The notes under the pieces were generated by a model. That model had not been told where the DNA came from. It did not search any database and saw only the letters and a list, made by a program, of their open reading frames with translations. Made by a program: the position numbers and the translations under genes. Positions 63,416 to 64,000 of a stretch of 64,000 nt of DNA are shown here, piece after piece. Within the stretch, counting starts at the first letter, position 1. Every line of letters begins with the position of its first letter. Source of the DNA: Hyphomicrobiales bacterium (GTDB taxonomy: Bacteria; Pseudomonadota; Alphaproteobacteria; Rhizobiales; Rhizobiaceae); NCBI GenBank assembly GCA_021775455.1, contig JAJFHU010000003.1, positions 1 through 64,000 on the forward strand, read 5' to 3'.

Positions 63416-64000
63416 TCAGGTAGCGGACACTTTTTTTCCTGATTGTTTTTTCCCGGTATTTGGCTTTGGCAAAGGCTTTTCGGGTACATCAGAGAGATAC
63501 TTCTCTTCACCAAGAGCTGGGTGACGCTTTCTTTCCATTTTGCGGATTGCGACGTGCATCCAGATTGTGGAGACGGCAACGATCACAAACATCAGCATGT
63601 ACGGCGCAGTCCACACACCAGTCAGATCAAGAAGAATTCCAAACGAAATTGGTAGTACGAAGCCACCCAAGCCACCGATCATCCCAACCAAACCACCGAC
63701 GGAACCCACATGGTGCGGGAAATACACCGGGATGTGTTTGTAGACTGCGGCCTTGCCCAAGCTCATGACGAAGCCAAGAATGATGGTAATGATCACAAAG
63801 AAAGTGACGCTGAGACCAAAATTGAATTGTATTGGGCCGTCGATACCCTGAACTGAATAGGAGGTTTCCGGGTAACTCATGACAAACAAACAGGCCAAAG
63901 ATACGATGAATGTGAAGTACATTACGAACCGCGCGCCCCATTTGTCGGACATCCAACCGCCCAATGCACGGAATACAGAGCCTGGCAGGGAGTAAAGCCC
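63416..64000 (-). CDS. narK1: nitrate transporter, NarK1-like (partial, runs off the right edge)
   Basis: Only the last 194 residues are in the window; the gene continues beyond 64000. It has MFS helices with SVFRALGGWMSDKWGARFVM, LGFVMSLGKAAVYKHIPVYF and PHHVGSVGGLVGMIGGLGGF, typical of the NarK1/proton-symport kind. The C-terminus is basic and hydrophilic. It is separated from narK2 by 61 bases. Paired NarK1 and NarK2 genes, sometimes fused, are known in alphaproteobacterial nar operons. Confidence 0.88.
   Translation of the reverse strand, partial: GLYSLPGSVFRALGGWMSDKWGARFVMYFTFIVSLACLFVMSYPETSYSVQGIDGPIQFNFGLSVTFFVIITIILGFVMSLGKAAVYKHIPVYFPHHVGSVGGLVGMIGGLGGFVLPISFGILLDLTGVWTAPYMLMFVIVAVSTIWMHVAIRKMERKRHPALGEEKYLSDVPEKPLPKPNTGKKQSGKKVSAT

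Noticed and set aside
1-64000. CRISPR arrays, tRNA or rRNA genes, prophage genes
   Set aside because: No regularly spaced repeats, no tRNA-like TψC box with matching arms and no phage structural genes were seen.

Overview
The window looks like chromosome of a marine-type alphaproteobacterium, perhaps Hyphomicrobiales-like; the family is a guess. The hints are the DUF992, DUF3305/DUF3306, DUF6352 and DUF6494 proteins, the form of the formate dehydrogenase locus and the moderate base composition. It appears to be a facultative anaerobe that respires nitrate, oxidises formate and tolerates copper. I saw no rRNA, tRNA, CRISPR array or prophage.

Layout: 1-6490 is insertion-sequence-scarred. Relics of two kinds of IS6-like element (type A, end GGCATTGTCAGAGGAAAC; type B, end GGCATTGACAAGTTAACT) surround a truncated kinase gene, two universal stress protein genes, hemN, and a HigBA toxin-antitoxin pair whose toxin gene is destroyed. 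6489-16365 is mainly a copper island: CopA ATPase with a textbook CueR promoter, cueR, cytochrome c, a TolC-like lipoprotein, a multicopper oxidase, a cupredoxin and a CusF-like protein, then a SHOCT protein behind an FNR box. 16698-19596 holds secreted and cell-wall proteins (alpha/beta fold, L,D-transpeptidase, DUF992). 19981-27036 is a tightly overlapping rimB-rimK-deacylase set followed by a cation exporter, a ZntB-like channel and an MscS channel. 27610-33918 combines a MocR regulator, an epoxide hydrolase and a TRAP transporter. 33951-34647 is more IS debris.

34701-53373 is the most interesting part: a tungstate ABC transporter (tupBCA), an Mrp-type Fe-S carrier, a TorD-like chaperone, the formate dehydrogenase genes (fdhX, A, B, C), and then a train of poorly characterised genes. 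These are a WD40-cytochrome c fusion, a 44-residue membrane peptide, a DegP-like protease, DUF6494, a biotin/lipoate-ligase-like protein, DUF6352, a membrane protein, a five-cluster Fe-S protein, DUF3305 and DUF3306. Together they read as metal uptake, cofactor insertion, export, electron transfer and quality control for one periplasmic tungsten or molybdenum enzyme.

53469-64000, all on the minus strand, is a respiratory nitrate reductase operon: narK1 (cut by the window edge), narK2, narG, narH, narJ, narI, a parvulin and a carbonic anhydrase gene that carries a frameshift. FNR-type boxes before a usp gene and the SHOCT gene, and an imperfect one before hemN, fit an oxygen-controlled region.
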